Positions 1-7,123 are shown, counted from the first letter of the stretch. The stretch is 12,655 nucleotides of DNA from an uncultured Lachnospiraceae bacterium (GCA_910583615.1 CAJTXP010000074.1:1-12655), one strand, 5' to 3'. Program-made: numbers and translations. Notes: a model not told the origin generated them from the letters alone.

Positions 1-51
1 ATAGCTTGTTTCAGTGCGCCATTTATTGGCTGTCCTCTAGTTTCTTTCACA

Positions 52-159
52 CTATCTCCCTGACAATACCCTTATGGTTTCCTGTAAAGAATGTAAGACG
101 GCATATTCCGTATCAATCAGAGTGCCGTCAATGTCAAATACGATATGCTTATATTTCAT
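52..159 (-). pseudogene. HAD-family phosphatase, N-terminal fragment
   Basis: The minus strand from the ATG at 159 encodes 35 residues beginning MKYKHIVFDIDGTLIDTEYA. This is the first motif of haloacid-dehalogenase-type hydrolases (phosphoglycolate phosphatase-like): hydrophobic strand, then D-x-D-G-T, whose first Asp is the nucleophile and second the acid/base. The frame then hits TAG at 52-54, far short of the roughly 210-220 residues usual for the family. The other two frames to the window edge show no convincing continuation, so this is a truncated or frameshifted remnant, although the rest lies outside the window. Its start overlaps the end of the acetyltransferase tail by 11 bases, as in an old operon. 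Family call is firm from the motif; substrate unknown. Confidence 0.7.
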
Positions 160-265
160 GCAACCGCCTTTCTCTGTCTGTATTAAAATAACGTATCACC
201 TGGCATGGATTCCCTGCCGCAACACAATTGGGTGGGACAGGGCGGTTTACAACACTTGGGCTACA
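149..265 (-). pseudogene. Sugar O-acetyltransferase, C-terminal fragment
   Basis: On the minus strand the frame ending at TAA 149-151 reads PSVVNRPVPPNCVAAGNPCQ followed by VIRYFNTDRE. This is the characteristic last turn of left-handed beta-helix (hexapeptide) acetyltransferases of the maltose/galactoside acetyltransferase type, where G-S-V-V-x-x-x-(I/V)-P-x-N-x-V-A-x-G-N-P-C-(R/K)-V-I-R closes the coil. Only about 35 residues of roughly 190-200 are present. The catalytic His and all upstream hexapeptide repeats are missing, and the sequence runs straight into the HD-hydrolase start at about 255-265. It is therefore a relic left by deletion, not a working gene. Confidence 0.65.
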
Positions 266-351
266 TACCGGGAATGGTCTGCCCATGCCCCCGGATTGGA
301 TTCTGACGCTTCTTTTAATGCCAGTTCTGCGGTCTGAATGTTTAGCTCCAT
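247..351 (-). pseudogene. HD-domain hydrolase, N-terminal fragment
   Basis: A GGAG ribosome binding site precedes an ATG at 351 (minus) that opens a 34-residue frame ending at TAA 247-249. The residues around 19-31 read NPGAWADHSRYVA, which resembles the start of small HD-domain phosphohydrolases (N-P-G-x-W-x-x-H-S-x-x-V-A), where that His is the first metal ligand. The catalytic HD doublet and the rest of the domain are absent: about 30 codons in, the sequence becomes the acetyltransferase tail in another frame. The natural reading is a deletion that joined the beginning of this gene to the end of the next. Family call is moderate because so little remains. Confidence 0.5.
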
Positions 352-434
352 GTTTTAACTCCTTCCAAAAAAGCGGGGCTGACAGAGTAACCGTCCTGTA
401 TCTTTTCTTCTCCATTGATGTTCAGTTTTACCAC
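342..434 (-). other. Possible 30-codon ORF or relic ahead of the HD fragment
   Basis: Between the AraC gene and the HD fragment, a minus-strand frame from GTG 434 to TAA 342 reads VKLNINGEEKIQDGYS and so on. AGGAAG sits about 8 bases before the GTG, and the stop overlaps the ATG at 351. The composition looks protein-like, but I recognise no family. It could be the tail of another deleted gene, a small peptide, or chance. Confidence 0.22.
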
Positions 435-522
435 TTTGCATTCACTTCCTGTAAACAGCGGATTTACTTTACAGGTATCATTATAATGCAGACGGCGTAG
501 GAAAAACAGTTCATTTCTGCCC

Positions 523-1434
523 TTATCTATCAAGATTCTGCCATTTCTTTCGGTATTCGGTGGGTGAACAATGTGCATATTCCCGAAAAACTTTTCCAAA
601 ATAACTGCTGCTTCCCAAACCGCAGTCATGGCTGATTACGGTAACAGGTTCCTGCCCCTTTGCCAACCTCTGACAGGCGGCCTGCAGGCGGTAAGTCTTT
701 ATATACTCTACAGGCGTCATGTGCAGACAGTCATGGAATACTCGATAGCACTCCCTTTCGCTCAGGTATGCCGCCGCCGCAAGTTCCGGGATCGATATTT
801 TCTCACCGTAATGTTCATGAATGTATATCATCATCAGCTTTATTTTATCGTTGCTTTTGTTATGTTCCCCTTTCTTTTCACGCATGGGGCGGGACAGTTC
901 AAAAAGCATCAGCCATATTTCCGTCAGGGCTTCCCGCAGTTTTATTTCATACCCAAATTCATCACTGGACAAACGAAATGATGCGGCAATCAGTTTCAAA
1001 ATTCTTTCTTCTGCCGCATTGCCCGGAAAAAGAGGGATTAACTCAATCTGCGGGGCTGTTATGACAGGCGTGATATATTTTTGCTCAATCCTGCTTCCCT
1101 GTTCCCCTGCAAGCAGGGAAACGTCAAAAATATGAAGCAGCTGTATATTCTGTTCTCTCTGTGAGATTGCCTTTGTCATATGGAGCACATTGGAATTTAC
1201 CATGCCGCCGCTGCCGGTCGGAAACAATCGTTTTCCTCCCGGCGTATCATATTCAATGCTGCCGCTTTCCATGTAAAAAAGCTCCACCGTCTTGTGCCAG
1301 TGCCACGGCACATAACGGCCTGTATACTTGTCAAGTTCTGCCCTCGAAGCGATGTATGGAAACTCTTTTTCATAATCGGGAAGCAGTTCTTCCCTGGTTC
1401 CCGTATAAAATTCAATGTTATGGATATTTTTCAT
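523..1434 (-). CDS. AraC-family transcriptional regulator
   Basis: This 303-residue protein has the full AraC/XylS layout. An N-terminal cupin-like sensing domain (about residues 35-110) carries HWH at 45-47 and E51, a typical effector-pocket pattern. The C-terminal double helix-turn-helix DNA-binding domain spans about 197-299, including ISIPELAAAAYLSERECYRVF and the second helix pair ending FREYAHCSPTEYRKKW. Such proteins usually activate neighbouring sugar or stress genes on binding a small ligand. The start at 1434 has an AGGTGA ribosome binding site about 7 bases upstream and a good promoter behind it. The gene appears intact, but what lies downstream on the same strand (HD hydrolase, acetyltransferase, HAD phosphatase) is now only fragments, so it may have lost its local targets. 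Effector unknown. Confidence 0.93.
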   Translation of the reverse strand: MKNIHNIEFYTGTREELLPDYEKEFPYIASRAELDKYTGRYVPWHWHKTVELFYMESGSIEYDTPGGKRLFPTGSGGMVNSNVLHMTKAISQREQNIQLLHIFDVSLLAGEQGSRIEQKYITPVITAPQIELIPLFPGNAAEERILKLIAASFRLSSDEFGYEIKLREALTEIWLMLFELSRPMREKKGEHNKSNDKIKLMMIYIHEHYGEKISIPELAAAAYLSERECYRVFHDCLHMTPVEYIKTYRLQAACQRLAKGQEPVTVISHDCGLGSSSYFGKVFREYAHCSPTEYRKKWQNLDR

Positions 1435-1479
1435 GTCTGTTCACCTGCACATCTGCGATTTTGCCTGTTTTATGAATTA

Positions 1480-1509
1480 AATATACTGGAATCGCTTTGT
1501 GATTGTCAA
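1480..1509 (-). promoter_or_regulatory. Sigma-A-type promoter of the AraC gene
   Basis: On the minus strand, TTGACA (1504-1509) is a perfect -35 box. It is followed after 18 bases by TATATT (1480-1485) as the -10 box. The start codon lies about 45 bases downstream. Confidence 0.6.
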
Positions 1510-1539
1510 TCAATACAGCGTGTTCTTTGCTGCAAAAGA

Positions 1540-1602
1540 AAAAGACAGGAATGAGAGGGAGTCCACAGCCGGTTATGCGCATTTCCACAATGCCTGTCTT
1601 TT
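1540..1602 (-). repeat. 10-base perfect inverted repeat, possible second terminator
   Basis: AAAAGACAGG at 1540-1549 is matched by its exact complement CCTGTCTTTT at 1593-1602, separated by 43 bases. Read leftward, the second arm runs into a T-rich tail (TTTTTCTTTT), so it could act as a back-up terminator after spoVAC. The long loop makes it weak as a hairpin, and the arms might instead be the ends of a tiny relic element. Confidence 0.35.
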
Positions 1603-1604
1603 GT

Positions 1605-1650
1605 TCAAAAAAAACAGGGTGACGAAGCTCTGGAACCCGTCATCCTGTTC
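1605..1650 (-). terminator. Rho-independent terminator of spoVAC
   Basis: On the minus strand, AACAGGATGACG (1638-1649) pairs with CGTCACCCTGTT (1613-1624) with one wobble over a 13-base loop. A run of eight T residues follows directly. It lies about 30 bases past the spoVAC stop. Confidence 0.85.
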
Positions 1651-1681
1651 ATGAAAACTGACTTTGCGGTTTTTGCTGTTT

Positions 1682-2143
1682 CTAAAATATCCCCAGACAC
1701 TTTCCGGCCCAGTAGACCAGCCCCAGCACCCAGCTGGTAAAGATTCCGTACAGGATCACCGGCCCGGCGATGGTGAAGATTTTGCTGCCGATTCCGAAGA
1801 CCTGGCCTTCCTTCTTGTATTCGATGGCGGGGGCCGCCACGCCGTTGGCAAAGCCGGTGATGGGTACCAGCGCGCCGGCGCCGCCCCATTTGGCGATGGA
1901 AGGATAGATGTTGAGCCCGGTCAGCAGGATGCTTAAAAAGACCAGGAGGATGGAACACCAGGCTCCGGCGGTATCCTGATCCATGCCCATCTGAGCGCCC
2001 GTGTTGCGGATGATCTGGCCGATCAGGCAGATGACGCCGCCGGTGACAAAGGCTTTGAACATTTCATAAGGAAGGTTGTGAGTCGGCGTGACCTGTTTGA
2101 CGTAGTCGTTATACTGTTGTTTCTGCTCTTCATTTGCGTTCAT
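1682..2143 (-). CDS. spoVAC: Stage V sporulation protein AC
   Basis: SpoVAC is a small integral membrane protein of the spore inner membrane. It forms part of the SpoVA channel that loads dipicolinic acid with calcium into the developing spore and releases it at germination. The 153-residue product starts MNANEEQKQQYNDYVKQVTP, then has the family segment LPYEMFKAFVTGGVICLIGQ and about four further hydrophobic stretches, with the conserved AKWGGAGALVPITGFANGVA loop in the middle. Length matches the family. I chose the ATG at 2143, not 2179, because AAGGAG sits 8 bases ahead and the extra 12 residues are not family-like. The gene points away from spoVAD, which is odd since these are normally co-directional in one operon. 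A strong terminator follows. Confidence 0.92.
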   Translation of the reverse strand: MNANEEQKQQYNDYVKQVTPTHNLPYEMFKAFVTGGVICLIGQIIRNTGAQMGMDQDTAGAWCSILLVFLSILLTGLNIYPSIAKWGGAGALVPITGFANGVAAPAIEYKKEGQVFGIGSKIFTIAGPVILYGIFTSWVLGLVYWAGKCLGIF

Positions 2144-2186
2144 AAAAATATGCTCCTTTTTGTGAGGATTTGATTTCAAAATGTTT

Positions 2187-2208
2187 CCGCAGATGTGTGC
2201 ATCTGCGG
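2187..2208. promoter_or_regulatory. Perfect 22-base palindrome between spoVAC and spoVAD
   Basis: CCGCAGATG (2187-2195), loop TGTG, CATCTGCGG (2200-2208) is a perfect 9-base-arm dyad 43 bases upstream of the spoVAC start. It could be an operator for a dimeric regulator acting on both divergent genes, or a stable hairpin in the spoVAC leader. No T run follows in either direction, so a terminator is unlikely. Confidence 0.5.
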
Positions 2209-2280
2209 CAAAACTGCGTTTTTCTTATGGTTTCCATGAAGAATCATTTTATACGGCACTTGTACATGCAGGTTTTTGTA

Positions 2281-2420
2281 AAGGACTGGAACAAAAAGAA
2301 CGGGACGCATATTTTTGCAGAGGACAGGAACACTAGCATTGAAAAGAATGCGGCATCTGTAACGCGGACAGGAACACTGACATTGAAAAAGGATACAGCA
2401 TTTGTAACGCGGACAGGAAA
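2281..2420. repeat. 44/45-base tandem repeat upstream of spoVAD
   Basis: Two nearly identical units start at 2320 (GAGGACAGGAACAC) and 2364 (GCGGACAGGAACAC). Each continues through a CATTGAAAA block and a GCAT(C/T)TGTAAC block, with periods of 44 and 45 bases. A third copy, starting at 2409, breaks off after GCGGACAGGAAAA. A more degenerate copy (AAGGACTGGAAC) begins at 2281. This and the palindrome account for most of the 321-base gap 2144-2464; no convincing gene was seen there. Confidence 0.75.
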
Positions 2421-2464
2421 AGATGGCAGTTTCATCGTATTTTACAGGAAAAGGAGTACAAAAT

Positions 2465-3493
2465 ATGAATCAGATAAAAGGACGCGCAAGTATTGAATAT
2501 GAAGCGCCGCCGAAGATCATCGGCGCGGCTTCCATCGTGGGAAGCAAGGAGGGAGACGGGCCGCTGGGGCATCTGTTCGACTGTATTGAAGCGGACCCGA
2601 AATTTGGAAAAAATACGTGGGAGGAGGCGGAGAGCGAACTGCAGCTTCGGACCGCACGAAAAGCCATGGAAAAGGCAGGCGTAAACGAGGAGCAGGTGCG
2701 TTACCTCTTTGCCGGCGATCTGCTGGCCCAGGGGATCGCCACCTCCTATGGGCTGATGGAGCTGCAGATTCCGCTGTTCGGGCTGTACGGGGCGTGCTCC
2801 ACGTGCGGAGAGAGCTTAAGCCTTGCTTCCATGGCTGTAAACGCCGGCTATACGGACTGCGTCATGGCCGTGACGTCCAGTCATTTTGCCAGCGCGGAAA
2901 AGGAGTTTCGATTTCCCCTGGAATATGCCGGGCAGCGTCCCCTGTCAACTACCTGGACCGTTACGGGATCCGGTGCCTTCGTATTGTCCGCCGGTGAATC
3001 TGCCCTCGCCAAAGGGACCTCTGTATGCGTCGCCGGGATCACCACGGGTAAAGTGGTGGACTATGGGGTGAAGGATTCCATGCATATGGGAGCGGCCATG
3101 GCGCCGGCGGCGGCGGATACCATCTACCAGCATCTTGGAGATTTTGGGAGAAAGGTGGATGATTATGACCGGATCATCACCGGAGATCTGGGCAGCATCG
3201 GCCAGACCATTTTGAAGGACCTTATGCGGGAGCGGGGGATCGAGCTTGGAGAGATCCATGAGGACTGCGGCATGCTCATCTACGACCCGGATACCCAGGA
3301 CACCCACGCGGGAGGTTCCGGCTGCGGGTGCGCGGCGGCGACGCTGGCGGCCTACATCCTGCCGAAGCTTGAACGGGGGGAATGGAAACGGGTGCTTCTG
3401 GTGCCCACGGGAGCCCTTCTGTCCAAGGTCAGCTTCAACGAAGGCCAGTCCATCCCGGGAATCGCCCATGGGGTGGTGCTGGAGCACTGCTGA
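2465..3493 (+). CDS. spoVAD: Stage V sporulation protein AD
   Basis: SpoVAD is the soluble, thiolase-fold subunit of the SpoVA complex that binds dipicolinic acid and sits on the outer face of the spore inner membrane. The 342-residue product is full length. It shows the thiolase-like Cys in GLYGACSTCGES (Cys111), the segment MAVTSSHFASAEKEFRFPLE at 135-154 and the glycine-rich AGGSGCGCAA stretch near the C terminus. The ATG at 2465 is preferred over 2423 because AAGGAG lies 8 bases ahead and MNQIKGRASI is the expected beginning. A CATCGTA at 2433-2439 fits the -10 pattern of forespore sigma factor G (CATnnTA), but I could not find a convincing -35. It is divergent from spoVAC, and no spoVAE follows. 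Confidence 0.94.
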   Translation: MNQIKGRASIEYEAPPKIIGAASIVGSKEGDGPLGHLFDCIEADPKFGKNTWEEAESELQLRTARKAMEKAGVNEEQVRYLFAGDLLAQGIATSYGLMELQIPLFGLYGACSTCGESLSLASMAVNAGYTDCVMAVTSSHFASAEKEFRFPLEYAGQRPLSTTWTVTGSGAFVLSAGESALAKGTSVCVAGITTGKVVDYGVKDSMHMGAAMAPAAADTIYQHLGDFGRKVDDYDRIITGDLGSIGQTILKDLMRERGIELGEIHEDCGMLIYDPDTQDTHAGGSGCGCAAATLAAYILPKLERGEWKRVLLVPTGALLSKVSFNEGQSIPGIAHGVVLEHC

Positions 3494-3519
3494 CGGAAGT
3501 ACAGCCAGGATATGACAGA

Positions 3520-3566
3520 GCCCTGCCGGGATCCATATTCAGAAGAAAGATGGATCATGGCAGGGC
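3520..3566 (+). terminator. Long hairpin downstream of spoVAD
   Basis: GCCCTGCCGGGATCCAT (3520-3536) pairs with ATGGATCATGGCAGGGC (3550-3566), with one wobble and one mismatch in 17 positions. Only three T residues follow, so the hairpin is strong but the tail is weak. A second dyad (TTATGCGG and CCCGCATAA, 3569-3598) comes immediately after it. Confidence 0.6.
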
Positions 3567-3568
3567 GT

Positions 3569-4053
3569 TTATGCGGTGGGATTGGGTATCCCGCATAAGT
3601 TCCACATATGCCGGTTCAGACAATACAGCGGGATATTGACCAGCCAGTCTTCCTGGCGATAGTCGGACATGGAAGTCCGGGTTTTGATACGCGGTGTACC
3701 TTATGAATCAGTCCGCAGTCTGTGAGCCATTGAATCGCCAGTTCAAAATCCTTTGCTCTGGCGCCTTTCTGAATCTGTCCATAGATAAATTTTTTGTTCT
3801 CTTTGGCAAGCTGTCCGGGGATGGAGTTCCATACCTGATTTAGTCTTGTCACCATTTTTCCGTCTGCATGTTTGGAAAAATCCTGCTGATAATAATCAAG
3901 CAGCATTCTTTGAAGATCTCTGACCCGGCGATAGTCTTTATTTTCCATGAAATCGGAAACGACCTCCGGCATGCCGCCAACATAATAATATTGCCGCAGA
4001 TAATCGATGTATTTTTCCTTCATGGCAGTGACCAGAGAGCGGCACAAAGACAA
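3569..4053 (-). pseudogene. DUF4143-type AAA ATPase, gutted remnant
   Basis: The minus strand from 4053 encodes the middle of the common clostridial ATPases with a DUF4143 domain: YIDYLRQYYYVGGMPEVVSD, then DYYQQDFSKHADG, then a stretch including FIYGQIQKGARAKDFELA and ending near SKPGLP. The entire N-terminal ATP-binding domain (Walker A and B) is missing. After SKPGLP (about 3683) the frame changes, and the next 20 or so residues read YRQEDWLVNIPLY, which fits the extreme C terminus of such proteins. So perhaps 150 residues between are deleted, and the frame closes at TAA 3569-3571. It is a relic truncated at the 5' end with an internal deletion. The domain identity is good; the size of the deletion is inferred. 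Confidence 0.72.
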
Positions 4054-4073
4054 TCTGACCTATGTTCTATACT

Positions 4074-4547
4074 CTAATGAATGTTGTTTCTCCTCTTCCC
4101 GGTCATATCCAGCACCTTCATTTTCAATACGGTTGTTACCTTCATCATTTTGGTATTAAATTCAAAATCTTCCGCATGATACTGGTTCATTAATATTTTC
4201 AGCGCTCTGAATTTATCTTCTTCCGGAACAAATTCGATTGTGCCATGGCCGATCACGCTGGCATATCCCATGGTGCAGCTCATTCTTTCCTCATACAGTA
4301 TAAAATTGTGTTCGCAGTCCATCTCAAAAGTCGCCCGGTTGTCTTTTCGGATCAGATCCAGTTTCCTGCCTTCCGCCGCGCAGTGAAAGTAGAGATACAA
4401 CTGTCCGTCTTCGATATTCATACCAAAATTCATGGGAACAACATAAGGAAAGCCCTCGTCGTTCAGTGCGACCACGCAGGAATCGCATTCCTTCATAATG
4501 CGAATCATCTCGTCAAAATCGGTAATCTCTCTGTCTTTTCTTCTCAT
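4074..4547 (-). CDS. Pyridoxamine 5'-phosphate oxidase-like flavoprotein (NimA-type)
   Basis: The 157-residue product has the split-barrel FMN-binding fold of the pyridoxamine-phosphate-oxidase superfamily. It begins with charged residues and CVVALNDEGFPYVVPMNFG, continues with YLYFHCAAEGRKLDLIRKDN, and then CEHNFILYEERMSCTMGYAS before a helical C terminus. Proteins of this type include nitroimidazole-resistance NimA and many uncharacterised flavin reductases of gut clostridia; the substrate cannot be told from sequence. Length and motif order are normal. AGGAGG lies 9 bases upstream of the ATG at 4547, behind a near-consensus promoter. It is divergent from the AAA ATPase and ends about 20 bases from the DUF4143 remnant. 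Confidence 0.88.
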   Translation of the reverse strand: MRRKDREITDFDEMIRIMKECDSCVVALNDEGFPYVVPMNFGMNIEDGQLYLYFHCAAEGRKLDLIRKDNRATFEMDCEHNFILYEERMSCTMGYASVIGHGTIEFVPEEDKFRALKILMNQYHAEDFEFNTKMMKVTTVLKMKVLDMTGKRRNNIH

Positions 4548-4590
4548 TGTTCTGAGCCTCCTGATGGTGAATTATATATTATGTCAAAAA

Positions 4591-4619
4591 ACTATAGCAT
4601 TTTTCCCGATCATATGCAA
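4591..4619 (-). promoter_or_regulatory. Sigma-A-type promoter of the flavoprotein gene
   Basis: On the minus strand, TTGCAT (4614-4619) and TATAGT (4591-4596) are separated by exactly 17 bases. The -10 box is preceded by TGC, making an extended -10 (ATGCTATAGT). Confidence 0.65.
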
Positions 4620-4636
4620 GCAGGCCGGCAGGCCGG
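4620..4636. repeat. Short direct repeat in the divergent promoter region
   Basis: GCAGGCCG occurs twice back to back just upstream of the flavoprotein -35 box. It is GC-rich and partly self-complementary (GGCCGGCAGGCC). A regulator site is possible, but nothing proves it. Confidence 0.3.
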
Positions 4637-4722
4637 ATTACGAATCAAAAATCCGTACAACGAATGGGACAGGAACCTTACCGATGCTGTCAAATAGATC
4701 ATACTTTTGCGGCGGTTTTCCA

Positions 4723-4751
4723 TTGTGGAAAATGGAAGACTCGTGTATACT
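4723..4751 (+). promoter_or_regulatory. Sigma-A-type promoter of the AAA-like ATPase
   Basis: TTGTGG (4723-4728) and TATACT (4746-4751) are separated by 17 bases. The predicted transcript would start about 20 bases before the ATG at 4777. CAGGAACC occurs about 45 bases upstream of this -35, resembling the inverted-repeat half-site at 7192-7201. Confidence 0.6.
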
Positions 4752-4776
4752 GACAGTAACACGACAGGGATGGAGG

Positions 4777-5982
4777 ATGACGCGTTACTTTAATACAGAA
4801 GGAATCTGCAGCCCAAAGAAGCATTACATGGTGTGTCTGAACGACAGGCTGAAGCAGATCAAAGAAAAGTATGTGGACCGGGGAAAATATTTTGTCATCA
4901 ACAGGGGCAGACAGTATGGCAAGACGACGACGCTCCGTGCGCTGGCAGAATATTTAAGGGATGACTACGTGGTCATTTCCCTGGATTTTCAGATGCTGAG
5001 CACGGCGAATTTCGCAGATGAACGGGTCTTTGCGGCAAAATTTACCGGGCTGATCCAGCGGACGCTTTCCAGAGACGGCGAATGGAGGGACGTCATAGAC
5101 AGGAAGGCTTTTGAAAAACTGACTGCCATGAAGGAGGAAGAGGACCTTACCATGGATGTCATGTTTGAGGGATGCAGCGAGATGTGTGAAACGTCAAAAA
5201 AGCCGGTCGTTCTGATGATCGATGAGGTGGACAGCGCGTCCAATTATCAGGTGTTTATCGATTTTCTTGCGATGCTTCGGGGATATTATCTGAGCAGAGA
5301 ATATAATCCGATCTTTCATTCGGTGATCCTTGCGGGCGTGTATGATATCAAGAACCTGAAATCAAAGATCCGTCCGGACTCGGAGCATCAATATAACAGT
5401 CCATGGAATATTGCGGCTGATTTTGATGTTGTTATGAGTTTTTCGGCAGGCCAGATCCGGGATATGCTGACGGAATATGAGACGGACCATCATACAGGGA
5501 TGGACACGGAGGCCGTCGCTGAGACCATATACCAGTATACGTCGGGATATCCTTATCTGGTATCCGCCGTCTGTAAGATTATGGATGAGAAGCTTACGGT
5601 TCCGGATCCGCTGCCGGACTGTAAGAGCATCTGGACGGCGCAGGGCGTCGAGGAGGCTGTCAGAATCATACTGAGTTCCAGAACCACGCTGTTTGACAGT
5701 ATGATCAAACATATCGACGAATATCCGGAACTGAAGAAGCTGCTGCATCTCATGCTGTTCCAGGGTGAGCAGGTGGCGTATAATGCAGACAATCGTATCA
5801 TAGATCTGGCGCAGATGTTTGGATATGTAAAACGAAACGGTACGTATATCCATGTGGCAAACCGTGTTTTCGAGACGCGGCTGTACAATCTTTTTCTGTC
5901 CGAAGAAGAATTTTCAAATGCTATGAGTACAATGGCAAGGCAGGACAAAAATCCTGACGGAGGCGCTGATGGCGTTGCCTGA
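4777..5982 (+). CDS. AAA-like ATPase (P-loop NTPase)
   Basis: This 401-residue protein opens with RYFNTEGICSPKKHYMVCLN, a start seen in the AAA-like ATPases that are multi-copy in clostridial genomes. The nucleotide site is FVINRGRQYGKTTTLRAL (P-loop at about 44-51). It has Arg where the first Gly of the usual GxxxxGKT would be, as is common in the PRQxGK-type subfamily. Walker B is VVLMIDEVDSA (about 144-154). A helical C-terminal part follows, including YTSGYPYLVSAVCKIMDE and a winged-helix-like end. The longer open frame back to 4498 is unlikely: the promoter (4723-4751) lies inside it and AGGGA precedes 4777. The biological role of this family is not established; conflict or NTP-driven remodelling roles are guesses. 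Confidence 0.82.
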   Translation: MTRYFNTEGICSPKKHYMVCLNDRLKQIKEKYVDRGKYFVINRGRQYGKTTTLRALAEYLRDDYVVISLDFQMLSTANFADERVFAAKFTGLIQRTLSRDGEWRDVIDRKAFEKLTAMKEEEDLTMDVMFEGCSEMCETSKKPVVLMIDEVDSASNYQVFIDFLAMLRGYYLSREYNPIFHSVILAGVYDIKNLKSKIRPDSEHQYNSPWNIAADFDVVMSFSAGQIRDMLTEYETDHHTGMDTEAVAETIYQYTSGYPYLVSAVCKIMDEKLTVPDPLPDCKSIWTAQGVEEAVRIILSSRTTLFDSMIKHIDEYPELKKLLHLMLFQGEQVAYNADNRIIDLAQMFGYVKRNGTYIHVANRVFETRLYNLFLSEEEFSNAMSTMARQDKNPDGGADGVA

Positions 5983-6073
5983 AAAATTCTTCCGCTTTTT
6001 CCAGCGGCTGTTTTCACTGTCTCCGCGCTGAGCCCTGACTCTGGGGTCAAAGAGGAGAAAAGAGGGAGAAACC

Positions 6074-7123
6074 ATGCAGCAGACAAACAGTATTATCCGG
6101 GCATTTACCCTGCTGGAGATTCTGAAAAAAGAAAGCGACGAAACACATAAGCTGTCGCAGAAGCAGCTTTTGGCGCTGCTGCAGAAGCGGGACGGGAGCT
6201 GCACGGAGAAGACTCTGCGTACGGATCTTCGGAATCTGATGGGGATTCTGAATCCGCCGTCCTCAGAGTACGAGGACCGGAAAGAGGATTTTCGCATCAT
6301 TTATGACGGTATAGAAGAAGAAAGGGGCCGCATGACCGGCATACGGTACATACATGAATTTTCCAATGACGATCTGGAGCTTTTGCTGGAACTGGTGCAG
6401 ACCTGTACGGAAATCGGCGACGAGGAGCGCGGAAAGATCATCGGGAACCTGAAGAAGCTTGGCAGCGGGAATTACACCTACAATATGGAATCCATAAAAG
6501 GAATCCCGGAATATTCCACCATGAATACCGTCTGTCTGCGCCGGACTTTGCGGGCGGCGGGGGCGGCCATCCGGCAGAACCGCAGACTGTCTTTTGTGTT
6601 CAACAAATATGACCGGAACGGCCGGCTTGTCCCGGCGCGCGACGACAGATACGAGGTAAATCCGTATTATGTTGTAAAATACGGGGTCAGATATTATTTG
6701 CTGGCCAGTCACGAAGAGTCGGAAAAGATCTATATTTACAGGATGGACCTGATGACGGACGCAGAGCTTATGGAAGAGGAACGGACCAGTGTGCGCAGGA
6801 TCAGGGAGCTGCGCCACTCAGACGCCATGGAATATATGGAGCGTCACCTTCACATGTACTATGACGAGCCGCGGACGGTGGTCATGAGGCTTCACCGGAG
6901 CGTCTATACCCGGTTCCACGACAGCTTTGGGGGAAATTATACGTTGGTACGGGCGGTGGATGAGGAACACGACGAGGTAAAGGTATTCTGCAGCGAGAAT
7001 GCTATCGTAAACTGGGCCATCCAGAACAGTGAGGATGTGGAAATCCTCCGCCCGGAGTCTGCCAGAAAGAAGATACAGGAGAAAGCAGAAGCGCTTCTGC
7101 GGAAATATTCAAAAAAATCGTAA
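6074..7123 (+). CDS. WYL-domain transcriptional regulator
   Basis: This 349-residue protein has the standard three-part layout. A winged helix-turn-helix (about residues 8-60, including SCTEKTLRTDLRNLMGIL) binds DNA. A WYL domain (about 155-235) contains the hallmark stretch NPYYVVKYGVRYYLLASHEE and Arg223 in YRMD. A C-terminal extension of the WCX type (about 265-345) follows. WYL domains bind nucleic-acid or nucleotide ligands in several regulators, including those controlling phage-defence loci and DNA-damage responses; which ligand applies here is unknown. GGGAG sits about 6 bases before the ATG. It lies 91 bases after the ATPase gene with no strong terminator between, so read-through is possible. 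Well preserved. Confidence 0.93.
   Translation: MQQTNSIIRAFTLLEILKKESDETHKLSQKQLLALLQKRDGSCTEKTLRTDLRNLMGILNPPSSEYEDRKEDFRIIYDGIEEERGRMTGIRYIHEFSNDDLELLLELVQTCTEIGDEERGKIIGNLKKLGSGNYTYNMESIKGIPEYSTMNTVCLRRTLRAAGAAIRQNRRLSFVFNKYDRNGRLVPARDDRYEVNPYYVVKYGVRYYLLASHEESEKIYIYRMDLMTDAELMEEERTSVRRIRELRHSDAMEYMERHLHMYYDEPRTVVMRLHRSVYTRFHDSFGGNYTLVRAVDEEHDEVKVFCSENAIVNWAIQNSEDVEILRPESARKKIQEKAEALLRKYSKKS

Noticed and set aside
2170..2496. Open frame of 108 codons on the plus strand over the repeat region
   Set aside because: It is built from the tandem repeat (VTRTG repeated), overlaps the spoVAD start and has no ribosome binding site.
4498..4776. 93-residue N-terminal extension of the AAA-like ATPase
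   Set aside because: It overlaps both divergent promoters, runs antisense into the flavoprotein gene and is not family-like.
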